NCBI GenBank assembly: GCA_025963615.1
Contig: JAOQAL010000797.1
Location: 1 to 14,960, forward strand
DNA length: 14,960 bases
From: Chitinophagaceae bacterium
GTDB taxonomy: Bacteria > Bacteroidota > Bacteroidia > Chitinophagales > Chitinophagaceae
Direction: 5' to 3'
This document shows positions 1 to 7,180 of the stretch, in pieces. Within the stretch, counting starts at the first letter, position 1; the number at the start of each line of letters is the position of its first letter. Made by a program: the position numbers and the translations under genes. Under the pieces are notes generated by a model. That model saw only the letters and a list, made by a program, of their open reading frames with translations. It was not told the DNA's origin and searched no databases.

Positions 1-35
1 CTATAAAATGCCGGAATAGCAAAGCAGTTGAAGAA

Positions 36-217
36 GGCTACAAGCTATAAGCTTCGAGCAACAATCTGCTAGGCCGATAGTCCAGTAACTTTCTTCAGTC
101 TTGCAGCTTGTAGCCCGAAGCTCGAAGCTAAAGAATTGTTACAACCTATGAACTACGTGACCGATAGTTCAGAAACTTTCTTCAGTCTCGCAGCTCATAG
201 CTCGAAGCTCGCAGCTT
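36..217. repeat. Degenerate 7-bp AGCT repeat clusters within a 56-bp direct repeat
   Basis: Two 56-bp direct copies lie at 74-129 and 161-216, starting CCGATAGT and ending AGCT, with 49 of 56 positions identical by hand alignment and an 87-bp offset. The 3' half of each copy is itself a tandem of four heptads of the form GNAGCTC (103-130 and 190-217). A third heptad cluster at 36-63 reads in the opposite orientation; its GGCTACAAGCT (36-46) is the perfect reverse complement of 105-115, so a hairpin across the two clusters is possible. AGCT is self-complementary, so the clusters look alike on both strands. Similar AGCT heptad arrays are, from memory, common between genes in Bacteroidota; their function is not known to me. 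The rest of 1-324 shows no gene and no convincing promoter. Confidence 0.75.
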
Positions 218-324
218 TCCTTGATGTCACTCAAAATATAAATGGTACTACGGTAATTAATCCCATTAATGGTTCAGGTTTCTTCAACAATCTTTATCTT
301 GTAGCTTTTTCACACTCCAAACCA

Positions 325-2499
325 ATGATTACTTTGAGAATACTTCTTCTGTTTTGTTTATTATCCGGGAATTTCATTTTTGCTCAGAAAAAGAACAGTT
401 CCTATGTATTACACATTCATCGTTCCTCTTCGGCCATCAATGTCGATGGCATCATGGATGAAGATGGATGGCAACAAGCTGAAACAGCGGGTAGTTTCCA
501 TATGGTACTACCGATGGATACCAGCCTGGCCAAGGTGAACACGGAAGTGAAAATGACCTATGATAACGAAAACCTTTATCTCCTTGCCACCTGTTTCCAT
601 GGCAATAATAAATACATGGTAGAGTCGCTGCGCCGTGATTTTAGTTTTGGAAAGAATGACAATTTTCTACTTTTCATGGATCCATTTGATGACAGAACCA
701 ATGGGTTTTCCTTTGGCGCCAATGCTGCAGGTGCACAATGGGACGGCACGATGTACGAGGGTGGCAAAGTGGATCTGAGTTGGGATAATAAATGGATCTC
801 CGTAGTAAAAAATTACCCCGACAAATGGATATTTGAAGCAGCGATACCCTTTAAGTCTATCCGTTATAAAAAAGGCATAACAGAATGGGGAATTAATTTC
901 AGCCGGCTCGATATAACAGTCGCTGAAAAATCAAGCTGGACACCGGTGCCACGACAGTTTCCCACAGCATCCCTGGCTTACACGGGGAGTTTGATCTGGG
1001 ATGAACCCCCTCCTTCAGCGGGGTCCAACGTTTCAATAATTCCTTATGTCCTTGGCGGTATTTCAAAAGATTATGAAAATAAAAAATCAACGGCTTACCG
1101 GAAGGATATTGGCGGAGATGTAAAAATTGCCGTTAACTCTTCAATGAATCTTGATCTTACTGTAAATCCTGATTTTTCGCAGGTTGATGTAGATAAACAA
1201 GTAGCTAATCTTGACCGTTATGAACTTTTCTTCCCGGAAAAAAGGCAATTCTTCCTGGAAAATGCAGATCTCTTTGCCAATTTTGGATATGCCACTATAC
1301 GGCCATTCTTTTCACGACGTATCGGACTGAATGCACCCATTCGTTTTGGTGCCAGGCTCAGTGGCAAATTAAATAAAGACTGGAGAATTGGCGTGTTGGA
1401 AATGCAGACCGGCAAAGTAAATAATATCGGTTTGCCTGCACAAAATTTCGGTGTGTTTGCTTTACAGCGTAGAGTATTTTCAAGATCAAACATTGGTGTC
1501 ATTTTCGTTAATAAGCAGTCCCTGCATTATGAACCAGGAAAGGACAGCACCAAACCTGTCTATTCCTTATATAATCGTAACGCAGGCCTCGAATACAATC
1601 TTGCTTCTGCCAATAATCTCTGGACTGGTAAAGCGTTATTTTTAAAAGCGTTCAGTCCGGGTGTGAACCGTAATGATTGGGTACATGCTGCGAACCTGCA
1701 GTATTTAAGCCGCAAGTGGTTGTTTTTATGGCAGCATGAATTTGTTGGCCAAAGCTTCAATGCGGAAACAGGTTATGTTCCCCGTAATAATTATATCCGC
1801 ATCAATCCACAGATCAGCCGATTATTTTTTCCAAAAGGTGGACTGCTCGTAAGCCATGGCCCTAAGCTGAATTCTTCCTATTATTTTAATAAATCACTGC
1901 ATCAGACCGATAATGAGACCTCCCTTTATTATAATTTTAATTTCCGTGACCAAAGTATTGCCGATGTATGGGTCATGCATGATTATGTAGAATTACTGAA
2001 CCCTTTTGATCCTACCAACTCCGGTAAAGATTCCTTGCCCACCGGATCAAAACATCGCTGGAGCGCCTTCGGCACAGATTATTTTTCCAAACCACAGCAA
2101 CTATTTACTTATTCTTTTTCTACCCGCTTTGGTGGTTACTACGCAGATGGTTCAAGATTGAACTTGTCCTGCGACATTGGTTACCGCATTCAACCTTTTG
2201 TAAGTGTTCTCATCAGCACCAGCTATAATTATCTTGATCTACCACAGCCCTGGGCCAAAACATCTTTCTGGCTGGTTGGTCCACGCATTGATATAACGAT
2301 GAGTAATAAGTTATTTTTTACCGCTTATATGCAGTACAACCAGCAATTGAAGAATATGAACCTGAATACCCGGTTTCAATGGCGCTATAGCCCGGCTTCC
2401 GATTTATTTCTCGTTTACACGGACAATTATCTTCCAGCACCCTTTTCTGTTCGTAACCGCGCCCTGGTGTTGAAATTTAATTACTGGTGGAATATTTAA
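325..2499 (+). CDS. CBM9-like / DUF5916 outer-membrane protein
   Basis: Predicted outer-membrane protein of 724 residues with an N-terminal carbohydrate-binding-family-9-like domain (about residues 30-190, opening with the typical INVDGIMDEDGWQQA stretch) followed by a DUF5916 region to the C-terminus. Hallmarks of the latter are NPDFSQVDVD at 281-290 and FFPEKRQFFLE at about 302-312. The remainder is rich in alternating aromatic/polar segments and ends in aromatic residues (NYWWNI), as in a beta-barrel. I chose ATG 325 because it opens a clean signal peptide (MITLRILLLFCLLSGNFIFA, cleavage probably after FAQ). The frame is open back to an ATG at 136, but those 63 residues would be translated from the AGCT repeats and would bury the signal peptide. 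The molecular role of DUF5916 proteins is unknown; the CBM9-like domain hints at glycan binding but proves no substrate. No partner gene adjoins it: about 400 bp of non-coding DNA follow. Confidence 0.85.
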   Translation: MITLRILLLFCLLSGNFIFAQKKNSSYVLHIHRSSSAINVDGIMDEDGWQQAETAGSFHMVLPMDTSLAKVNTEVKMTYDNENLYLLATCFHGNNKYMVESLRRDFSFGKNDNFLLFMDPFDDRTNGFSFGANAAGAQWDGTMYEGGKVDLSWDNKWISVVKNYPDKWIFEAAIPFKSIRYKKGITEWGINFSRLDITVAEKSSWTPVPRQFPTASLAYTGSLIWDEPPPSAGSNVSIIPYVLGGISKDYENKKSTAYRKDIGGDVKIAVNSSMNLDLTVNPDFSQVDVDKQVANLDRYELFFPEKRQFFLENADLFANFGYATIRPFFSRRIGLNAPIRFGARLSGKLNKDWRIGVLEMQTGKVNNIGLPAQNFGVFALQRRVFSRSNIGVIFVNKQSLHYEPGKDSTKPVYSLYNRNAGLEYNLASANNLWTGKALFLKAFSPGVNRNDWVHAANLQYLSRKWLFLWQHEFVGQSFNAETGYVPRNNYIRINPQISRLFFPKGGLLVSHGPKLNSSYYFNKSLHQTDNETSLYYNFNFRDQSIADVWVMHDYVELLNPFDPTNSGKDSLPTGSKHRWSAFGTDYFSKPQQLFTYSFSTRFGGYYADGSRLNLSCDIGYRIQPFVSVLISTSYNYLDLPQPWAKTSFWLVGPRIDITMSNKLFFTAYMQYNQQLKNMNLNTRFQWRYSPASDLFLVYTDNYLPAPFSVRNRALVLKFNYWWNI

Positions 2500-2901
2500 A
2501 CGGCCCTTTTAGCAACTATTTTTGCCGTTGATCATATAATGATATTTATTTGCTGCAAGCAGCAAAAATTCAATTAAACTTGCCTTTTCATTACCTGCCG
2601 CTTTAACTGACACTTACCATCAATCTTTCGGAGGAACAAAATAACTGTTCCTGAAACTACCATTTAAAAACCGGGGAGGAAATATCTCTAACACAGCATA
2701 CTGAATTATGCTGTGTCAGACCCACCGCGTTGTTTTTAAAATCGTGTCAGGTTATAATTGCGCTGCGGCTTTTTTAGCTCCCCATCTTGTTTTCCTAATA
2801 CCCCAATCTTAGATCAGGATTGGAAACACCCTGTTTATCCATTAACCAAACTAAGAACAACATGAACAGACAGAACGGTCCTTAATACCTTAATACGAAC
2901 T
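2500..2901. other. 402-bp non-coding stretch with several hairpins
   Basis: No credible gene is seen here. Inverted repeats visible by eye are: TTTGCTGC/GCAGCAAA at 2549-2556 and 2559-2566; AGGAACA/TGTTCCT at 2632-2638 and 2646-2652; ACACAGCAT/ATGCTGTGT at 2691-2699 and 2708-2716, extendable by three more pairs after one mismatch; and CCAATC/GATTGG at 2803-2808 and 2818-2823. None is followed directly by a long T run, so none is a classic intrinsic terminator for the upstream gene, although T-rich tracts occur at 2735-2739 and 2770-2775. TATTTTTG at 2517-2524 matches the Bacteroidota -7 consensus TAnnTTTG but has only TTTA at the -33 position and lies far from the next gene. The stretch probably holds the 3' end of the first transcript and the control region of the cytochrome gene. 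Confidence 0.5.
2691..2716. repeat. Perfect 9-bp inverted repeat (hairpin)
   Basis: ACACAGCAT and ATGCTGTGT form a perfect 9-bp stem with an 8-nt loop. Beyond one A/C mismatch, three further pairs (TCT with AGA) extend it to 2687-2720. It is the strongest dyad in this non-coding stretch. It could be a transcript hairpin or a binding site for a dimeric regulator of the cytochrome gene about 185 bp downstream. No T tract follows immediately. Confidence 0.5.
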
Positions 2902-4131
2902 ATGAAATGGATACGAGGGAAGCGGAGCACTATAACGGCAATTTTAATTGTTGCCGCCATTATATTTCTATTCAGCCAATGCCTGGACAGGAAAAAAGAA
3001 GTGATAGCCGATTCAAAGGGCAGGCCCTACGCTGGTTCGGAAACTTGTAAAGACTGTCACAAAAACATTTATGACAGTTTTATTCATACGGCCCATTATA
3101 ATACGTCGGCGCCGGCAACAGAAGAATCTGTAAAAGGCAGGTTCAATACTGATTCAAGTATTTATTCTTATACCTATTACGATAAGGTAGCGATGGAGAA
3201 AAGGAACAACCTTTTATACCAGGTAGAATATTATAAGAATGAACAAAAAAATATCCGTCGTTTTGATATAACGATTGGATCCGGAACCAGGGGCCAATCG
3301 TTTTTATACTGGAATAATTATAAACTTTTTCAATTACCGGTTTCATATTTCACTGCTGCCGCACAATGGGCCAATAGCCCGGGTTTTCCATTACACAATA
3401 TCCTGTTCAACCGGCTTATTACGACCCGTTGCCTTGAATGCCACACCACTTTTTCAACAGCTGTTTCATCCTCCATTCAAAAGGAGGATGAAAGGGATGC
3501 ACAATTAATATATGGTGTTACCTGCGAACGTTGCCATGGCCCTGCCGGAAAGCATGTTGAATTCCAATTACAAAATCCAGGAGAAAAAAAAGGAAAATTT
3601 ATCATTAATCCGGCATCCTTTAGCAGGACACAGCAAATGGATATGTGCGCTTTGTGTCATTCAGGAAAAAGAGAAAATATAACACCTCCTTTTAGTTTCA
3701 CAGCTGGCGATACGCTCGATAAGTTTTTGGCGCCGCCCCCCGACCCTCCTCGTGCAGAAAACCTGGATGTACATGTAAATCAATATGGCTTATTGAAAAA
3801 AAGTAAATGTTATCTTTCCAGTACCACCATGACCTGTAATACCTGTCACAATACCCATGCGCAGGAAAGAGGAAATATAGCTTTATTCTCACAACGCTGT
3901 ATGACTTGCCATAAAAAGGAAGAATGTCATTTTTGTGAAACGAACAAATCAATGGACGCTTTAACAGCAGCCAATTGCATTGATTGCCATATGCCGGTTA
4001 AACCTTCTACGGTACTCTCCGTTCAACTACAGGGTAAGGAAACATCCTCGCCCGCAACGATCCGCTCACATTTAATTGCCGTGTATCCCGAAGAAACAAA
4101 ACGATTAGTTTCATTTATAAAATCGAAATAG
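2902..4131 (+). CDS. Seven-haem c-type cytochrome, membrane-anchored
   Basis: Multihaem c-type cytochrome of 409 residues, probably moving electrons in the periplasm or at a membrane surface. Seven CXXCH haem-attachment motifs are visible: CKDCH 49-53, CLECH 177-181, CERCH 208-212, CALCH 249-253, CNTCH 312-316, CMTCH 333-337 and CIDCH 359-363. Histidines outside these motifs (H62/H65, H165, H218, H291, H319, H343, H390) are numerous enough to supply distal ligands. An odd CHFCE at 342-346 has the CXXC spacing but no following His. The N-terminus has a basic patch and one hydrophobic segment (about 11-26) ending in FSQC, so it is either a lipoprotein on C27 with a non-ideal lipobox or a single-helix anchor. 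The HTAHYN and NCIDCHMP stretches recall the cytochrome c554/nitrite-reductase-like multihaem superfamily, but I see no catalytic-site signature that would name an enzyme. No quinol oxidase or cytochrome-maturation gene adjoins it. Confidence 0.85.
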   Translation: MKWIRGKRSTITAILIVAAIIFLFSQCLDRKKEVIADSKGRPYAGSETCKDCHKNIYDSFIHTAHYNTSAPATEESVKGRFNTDSSIYSYTYYDKVAMEKRNNLLYQVEYYKNEQKNIRRFDITIGSGTRGQSFLYWNNYKLFQLPVSYFTAAAQWANSPGFPLHNILFNRLITTRCLECHTTFSTAVSSSIQKEDERDAQLIYGVTCERCHGPAGKHVEFQLQNPGEKKGKFIINPASFSRTQQMDMCALCHSGKRENITPPFSFTAGDTLDKFLAPPPDPPRAENLDVHVNQYGLLKKSKCYLSSTTMTCNTCHNTHAQERGNIALFSQRCMTCHKKEECHFCETNKSMDALTAANCIDCHMPVKPSTVLSVQLQGKETSSPATIRSHLIAVYPEETKRLVSFIKSK

Positions 4132-4158
4132 CCTGTTTTCAACAGCAATTGATTTTCG

Positions 4159-4194
4159 TTTGGCCCAAAATATTTATATTGAGCAGTATATCTG
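4159..4194 (+). promoter_or_regulatory. Weak candidate Bacteroidota-type promoter for the operon
   Basis: TTTG at 4159-4162 and TATATCTG at 4187-4194 resemble the Bacteroidota -33 (TTTG) and -7 (TAnnTTTG) elements; the -7 has one mismatch. The 24-bp spacer is a few bases longer than usual. It would start transcription about a dozen bases before the permease ATG at 4213. A small CTGTT/AACAG hairpin just after the cytochrome stop (4133-4145) is too weak to call a terminator, so read-through from the cytochrome gene is also possible. Confidence 0.3.
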
Positions 4195-4212
4195 ACATCT
4201 CAACCACCCAAC

Positions 4213-5529
4213 ATGACGATTGCCATTATACTACTTTCCCTGATACTGCTTGTGTTACTGATAACATGGGGCAAGTTCAATCCCTTCCTTGCTTTTCTTA
4301 TCGTTTCTATTATGACAGGTTTATTATTGGGCATTCCGGTTACTGAAATAACGAAATCGGTAAAAAAAGGCATTGGAGATATGCTGGGGGAACTGGTGAT
4401 TATTATTTGCGTAGGCGCCATGCTGGGTAAACTGGTAGCGGATAGCGGTGCTGCAAAAAAAATATCGGACGTCCTGATGAAAGTATTTGGCAGGAAATAT
4501 TTTCTCTGGGCTATGATGGTAACCGGTTTTATTGTCGGCATACCTTTGTTTTATAATGTCGGTTTTGTTTTGCTGATACCGTTAATATTTTCTGTGGTAT
4601 ATCAGACTAAACTTCCGGCAGTCTATGTAGGCTTACCCATGCTGAGTGCACTTTCTGTGACTCATGGATTTTTACCGCCGCATCCCTCTCCGACTGCGTT
4701 GGTAGCACAGTTTAATGCAAACCTCGGGCTCACGTTAATATATGGTATCATCATCGCTATTCCCGCAATCATTGTGGCCGGGCCTGTTTTTGCCCAAACA
4801 TTAAAGAAGCTGAAATCAGAACCCCTGCAAACATTTCTGCCTAAGGATATTCCCGCCGATCAATTACCCGGAACTTTTAATAGTTTTATCTCGTCCCTGC
4901 TTCCTGTTATTCTCCTGCTCATTACAACTGTTATTCCATTTGTTATTGAAACAAAAGGAATGGCACATAATATTCTCCTCTTTTTTTCCGATCCAGTTAT
5001 TGTCATGCTGATTTCTTTATTGATTATTACATTTACGCTGGGAATCACGAATGGAAAAAAGCTAAAAACAATTATGGAGCTATATGGTGATGCAGTAAAA
5101 GACGTCGCACTTATTTTATTGATTGTTGCAGGAGCAGGCGCATTAAAACAGGTTTTTATTGACAGTGGTGTGAGTGCTGCCATCGGCAATCTTTTACAGG
5201 GTATATCTATTAATCCCCTGATATTGGGTTGGCTGATTGCGGCCATTATCCGGGTCTGCCTGGGATCTGCAACCGTTGCAGGGTTAACGGCTGCAAGCAT
5301 TATATTGCCTGTTATGAGCCAGGCCCATGTCAACCCGAACCTGATGGTGCTGTCCATTGGTGCGGGTAGCCTGATGTTTTCACATGTGAACGATTCGGGG
5401 TTCTGGATGTTCAAGGAATATTTTAATCTTTCCATAAAAGATACCATACGCTCCTGGTCATTAATGGAAACAATTGTTGCCATCATGGGATTAGCAGGAG
5501 TTTTATCTTTGAATATATTTATCGGATAA
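4213..5529 (+). CDS. gntP: GntP-family gluconate/sugar-acid:H+ symporter
   Basis: Inner-membrane proton symporter of 438 residues, the usual length for the GntP family, whose members import gluconate, related sugar acids and, in the DsdX branch, D-serine. It is hydrophobic throughout, with about a dozen predicted helices. Family hallmarks are the glycine-rich GIGDMLGELVIIICVGAMLG stretch at 53-72, THGFLPPHPSPTA at 150-162 and the C-terminal HVNDSGFWMFKEYF segment. It is the first gene of the operon, 81 bp after the cytochrome and 12 bp before ridA. No Shine-Dalgarno is visible, which is normal for this phylum. The true substrate cannot be read from the sequence. The neighbours suggest a sugar acid bearing a D-amino group, such as D-glucosaminate or its N-acyl form, which fits the gluconate/D-serine range of the family. 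The symbol denotes the family, not a proven gluconate role. Confidence 0.9.
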   Translation: MTIAIILLSLILLVLLITWGKFNPFLAFLIVSIMTGLLLGIPVTEITKSVKKGIGDMLGELVIIICVGAMLGKLVADSGAAKKISDVLMKVFGRKYFLWAMMVTGFIVGIPLFYNVGFVLLIPLIFSVVYQTKLPAVYVGLPMLSALSVTHGFLPPHPSPTALVAQFNANLGLTLIYGIIIAIPAIIVAGPVFAQTLKKLKSEPLQTFLPKDIPADQLPGTFNSFISSLLPVILLLITTVIPFVIETKGMAHNILLFFSDPVIVMLISLLIITFTLGITNGKKLKTIMELYGDAVKDVALILLIVAGAGALKQVFIDSGVSAAIGNLLQGISINPLILGWLIAAIIRVCLGSATVAGLTAASIILPVMSQAHVNPNLMVLSIGAGSLMFSHVNDSGFWMFKEYFNLSIKDTIRSWSLMETIVAIMGLAGVLSLNIFIG

Positions 5530-5541
5530 ATAAAACAGAAA

Positions 5542-6003
5542 ATGATTGAACAAAAATTAGCGGAACTCGGATTATCATTGCCGGTTCTTCCCGGGTCCAA
5601 GGGAATTTATAAATCCTGCCTGGCTGATGGCAACAAACTGTATGTTTCTGGACATGTATCCTTACATACCGATGGAACATTCATTACCGGCAAAGTTGGA
5701 AAAGACATCTCCGAGGAAGATGCTAAGCTTGCGGCAAGGCAATGTGGGCTGGCGATCCTCAGTTCTATAAAAAAACATTTGGGCGATCTCAGCAAAGTGA
5801 AAAGGGTTATCAAAATTCTGGGAATGGTCAATGCGGTGCCCGAATACCAAAAACATGCGATAGTCATCAACGGTTGCAGCGAATTGTACGCTGCGCTGTG
5901 GGGTGAGGAAAATGGGATCGGCGTACGAAGCGCAGTAGGCATGGGTTCCCTGCCCGGAAATGTTGCTGTCGAAATTGAAGCGCTATTTGAAATTCATTCT
6001 TAA
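5542..6003 (+). CDS. RidA (YjgF/YER057c/UK114) family imine/enamine deaminase
   Basis: Small cytosolic protein of 153 residues from the Rid superfamily. RidA enzymes hydrolyse reactive enamine/imine intermediates, released by PLP enzymes, to keto acids and ammonia. The conserved substrate-binding arginine is present as R129 in the VRSAVGMGSLP stretch, followed by the VEIEA motif (143-147); VSGHVS (35-40) is the usual early strand. At about 150 residues it is longer than E. coli RidA (about 128) and resembles the longer chorismate-mutase-like Rid subgroup. It starts 12 bp after the permease stop and ends 27 bp before the kinase, so it is clearly operonic. I infer that it works with the PLP enzyme at 7861-8973, hydrolysing the 2-amino-enoate product to a 2-keto-3-deoxy acid. 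Family assignment is firm; the partner is inferred. Confidence 0.9.
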   Translation: MIEQKLAELGLSLPVLPGSKGIYKSCLADGNKLYVSGHVSLHTDGTFITGKVGKDISEEDAKLAARQCGLAILSSIKKHLGDLSKVKRVIKILGMVNAVPEYQKHAIVINGCSELYAALWGEENGIGVRSAVGMGSLPGNVAVEIEALFEIHS

Positions 6004-6030
6004 ATTCTACCTGGATAGGTTTAGTTACTA

Positions 6031-7065
6031 ATGCATACGGAAAAGAAAAAAAACGCAAAAGTTGTATCGTTTGGTGAAATTATGTTACGGCTGGATTGCC
6101 CGCCTGGCCAGCGCTTTCAGCGAAACGAATCTTTCAACCGGTTTTACGGGGGGGCGGAGGCCAATGTTAGCGTGGTACTGTCTCAATTAGGAGTTGATGC
6201 CTGCTATGTAACAGCCTTGCCGGCCAATGACCTGGGGCAGGCCGCCATAGATGCCCTGCGGAGTTTTGGCGTGGATACTTCGTTTGTCCATCGCAGTGGT
6301 GAACGGGTCGGGATCTATTTTACAGAACATGGCAATAATATCCGGCCTTCGCGGGTGATTTATGACCGGAAAAATTCTTCTTTTGCTATTCTTACTCCCG
6401 GCATTCTCAACTGGAACTATATATTGGATGGTGCTGGCTATTTTTTCTGGACGGGTATTAGTGCGGCCTTAACGCAAAATGCAGCGGATGCCTGCAAAGA
6501 AGCGATTCTTTCCGCGAAGTCGAAGGGCCTCAGCATTGCCGCGGATATGAACTACCGGCGCACCTTATGGGATTACGGCAAGCATCCTGCTGAAGTAATG
6601 CCAGAATTATTATCGCATTGCGATGTTATTACCGGGGATATTGATACCATTGACGCCTATTTTGATATCAAAGAAGGTAAAGGTTCTGTAGAAGATAAGT
6701 TCCGCTTCTGTGCCGCTGAACTGAAGAAAAAATTACCGGCCATGAAGGTCTTCACCATGAGTTTTCGGGGAACAGATCAAAACAATCAATCTACTTACAG
6801 CGGTGCATTACTGGCAGAGGATAAATTTTATTTTTCACCGGAATATTCTTTGCCCCAGGCTGTTGACCGCATCGGCAGTGGGGATGCCTTCCAGGGTGGA
6901 TTATTATATGGACTTATTAATAAACTGCCCGGTCAGGAACTCATTAACTTTGCCATTGCATCCGGGGCGCTGAAGCATAGTGTGGAAGGAGATTTCGCCA
7001 TTTCATCCAAAGAAGAAATAGAACAGTTCATTCAAAACGGTGCCGTGAACCGGGTCATACGATAA
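6031..7065 (+). CDS. kdgK: 2-keto-3-deoxygluconate kinase (PfkB family)
   Basis: PfkB/ribokinase-family sugar kinase of 344 residues, predicted to phosphorylate 2-keto-3-deoxygluconate to KDPG with ATP in the cytosol. Visible features are the N-terminal SFGEIMLRL strand (13-21), the substrate-contact GGAEAN loop (40-45), YDR (111-113), the DMNYRRTLW stretch (172-180) typical of KDG kinases, and the C-terminal PfkB signature GSGDAF (282-287), with D285 as predicted catalytic base. Length fits the family. It lies between ridA (27 bp) and the KDPG aldolase (115 bp, a structured spacer). Pairing with an Eda-type aldolase strongly supports KDG as substrate, since the aldolase cleaves the kinase product. 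Another 2-keto-3-deoxy sugar acid, for example the galactonate epimer, remains possible. Confidence 0.87.
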   Translation: MHTEKKKNAKVVSFGEIMLRLDCPPGQRFQRNESFNRFYGGAEANVSVVLSQLGVDACYVTALPANDLGQAAIDALRSFGVDTSFVHRSGERVGIYFTEHGNNIRPSRVIYDRKNSSFAILTPGILNWNYILDGAGYFFWTGISAALTQNAADACKEAILSAKSKGLSIAADMNYRRTLWDYGKHPAEVMPELLSHCDVITGDIDTIDAYFDIKEGKGSVEDKFRFCAAELKKKLPAMKVFTMSFRGTDQNNQSTYSGALLAEDKFYFSPEYSLPQAVDRIGSGDAFQGGLLYGLINKLPGQELINFAIASGALKHSVEGDFAISSKEEIEQFIQNGAVNRVIR

Positions 7066-7159
7066 TTATGAAATAACCATCCGGGTATTCATAACTACCC
7101 GTTGTTAATGAAACTATCTGAAGATTCAACCAGATAGGCAGCCTGGGATTCCGGGCTGC
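7066..7159 (+). promoter_or_regulatory. Structured intra-operon spacer: three adjacent hairpins
   Basis: The 115-nt gap between kdgK and the aldolase gene contains three perfect or near-perfect stems. The first is CGGGTA/TACCCG (7082-7087 and 7096-7101, 8-nt loop), flanked by TAAC (7074-7077) and GTTA (7104-7107). The second is CTATCTG/CAGATAG (7114-7120 and 7131-7137). The third is GCAGCCTGG/CCGGGCTGC (7138-7146 and 7151-7159, one wobble pair, 4-nt loop), abutting the second without a gap. The loop of the first stem (7088-7094, TTCATAA) is the perfect complement of TTATGAA at 7066-7072, so an alternative fold or a partial pseudoknot is possible. The last stem ends 21 nt before the aldolase ATG. 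No T tract follows, so it is not a simple terminator. A role in mRNA processing, stability or translation control is inference. Confidence 0.5.
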
Positions 7160-7180
7160 ACAAAATCAAAAGATATTTAC

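Noticed and set aside
136..324. 63-residue N-terminal extension of the DUF5916 protein
   Set aside because: It is encoded by the AGCT repeat and would place a clear signal peptide in the middle of the protein; ATG 325 is the sound start.
2517..2524. TATTTTTG as a promoter -7 element
   Set aside because: It matches TAnnTTTG, but has only TTTA at the -33 position, lies just past the first gene's stop, and is about 380 bp from the next start.
2862..2885. Seven-codon leader peptide before the cytochrome gene
   Set aside because: No Shine-Dalgarno, no codon bias typical of an attenuator and no paired terminator; frames this short are common by chance. Kept only as a remark.
4133..4145. CTGTT/AACAG hairpin as terminator of the cytochrome gene
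   Set aside because: Only a 5-bp AT-rich stem with a 3-nt loop and no clean T run after it.
4860..5600. 246-codon open frame on the minus strand across gntP
   Set aside because: It lies antisense to a well-supported membrane protein, and its sequence is low in recognisable features; a shadow of gntP codons.
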